A stretch of DNA of 64,000 nucleotides from Bacteroidetes Order II. bacterium (lineage in GTDB: Bacteria; Bacteroidota; Rhodothermia; Rhodothermales; UBA2364): assembly GCA_016788705.1 (NCBI GenBank), contig JAEUSQ010000051.1, forward strand, positions 1 through 64,000, written 5' to 3'. Below the pieces are notes generated by a model, which was not told the DNA's origin, did not search any database, and saw only the letters and a list, made by a program, of their open reading frames with translations. This document shows positions 63,926 through 64,000 of this stretch, piece after piece. The translations under genes and the position numbers were made by a program. Within the stretch, counting starts at the first letter, position 1; each line of letters begins with the position of its first letter.

Positions 63926-64000
63926 GTGGATTCTCCTAATTCAGTCCATTCCTTTGTATAAGACCATGCGGCCATTAAAGAAAATAATTATGCCATTGAT
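63926..64000. other. Upstream region of purE, incomplete
   Basis: 75 bp to the window edge. AT-rich GAAAATAATTATGCC at about 63980-63995 could be promoter DNA or the start of another gene. Nothing firm. Confidence 0.3.

Noticed and set aside
1-64000. tRNA, rRNA or CRISPR arrays
   Set aside because: No T-loop-like cloverleaf pattern in the spacers and no regularly spaced repeats were seen; a covariance search was not possible.

Overview
The window looks like a chromosomal segment of a Bacteroidota/Rhodothermota-type bacterium. Evidence: C-terminal domains like those sorted by the type IX secretion system on at least two secreted proteins, many short-signal lipoproteins, the GWxTD, DUF4384 and LPP20-like families, a DUF5009/HGSNAT-like membrane acyltransferase, a ctaA-ctaB-ABC-DUF420 cluster and a ComB homologue. 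That gene mix recalls Rhodothermales/Balneolales relatives, but species cannot be named from sequence alone. No tRNA, rRNA or CRISPR array was seen.

Layout. 1-0.5 kb: the end of an IS3-like element abuts a frameshifted C-terminal remnant of a type I restriction subunit (HsdR). 0.5-11.3 kb: accessory and envelope genes, including a dioxygenase/thioredoxin-like lipoprotein, methyltransferases, a HEPN-like/FHA protein tightly coupled to a seven-repeat fibronectin III secreted protein, and an LPP20/DUF4384 protein. 11.4-25.1 kb: mostly housekeeping genes on the plus strand: argS, pheA, ftsX, a lipoprotein, an HGSNAT-like acyltransferase, a topoisomerase pair (parC/gyrA-like and parE/gyrB-like) separated by an unusual two-helix membrane protein, then a UvrD-type helicase and a GNAT.

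25.1-33.9 kb: an 0.8 kb non-coding stretch, then an AT-rich signalling block on the plus strand: cNMP-binding patatin phospholipase, two paralogous membrane histidine kinases, a single-domain receiver, and a receiver-class III adenylyl cyclase fusion. The cyclase and a cNMP-gated lipase in one block suggest a phosphorelay that makes cAMP and switches a membrane phospholipase. This is the best candidate here for an undescribed system.

33.9-49 kb (minus strand): a secreted protein pair, an FAD/Fe-S oxidoreductase fusion, a GWxTD-like lipoprotein, PcrA/UvrD helicase, an ABC-F ATPase, a lipoprotein, an alpha/beta hydrolase, an ATP-grasp enzyme and glmM. 49-54 kb (plus): heme A synthesis (ctaA, ctaB), an ABC exporter pair, DUF420 and a GNAT. 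54-58 kb (minus): nadC and two paralogous amidohydrolases, one of which lacks metal ligands. 58-64 kb: gcvT, comB-like, a large ftsK with what looks like a triplicated alpha domain, and convergent purE.
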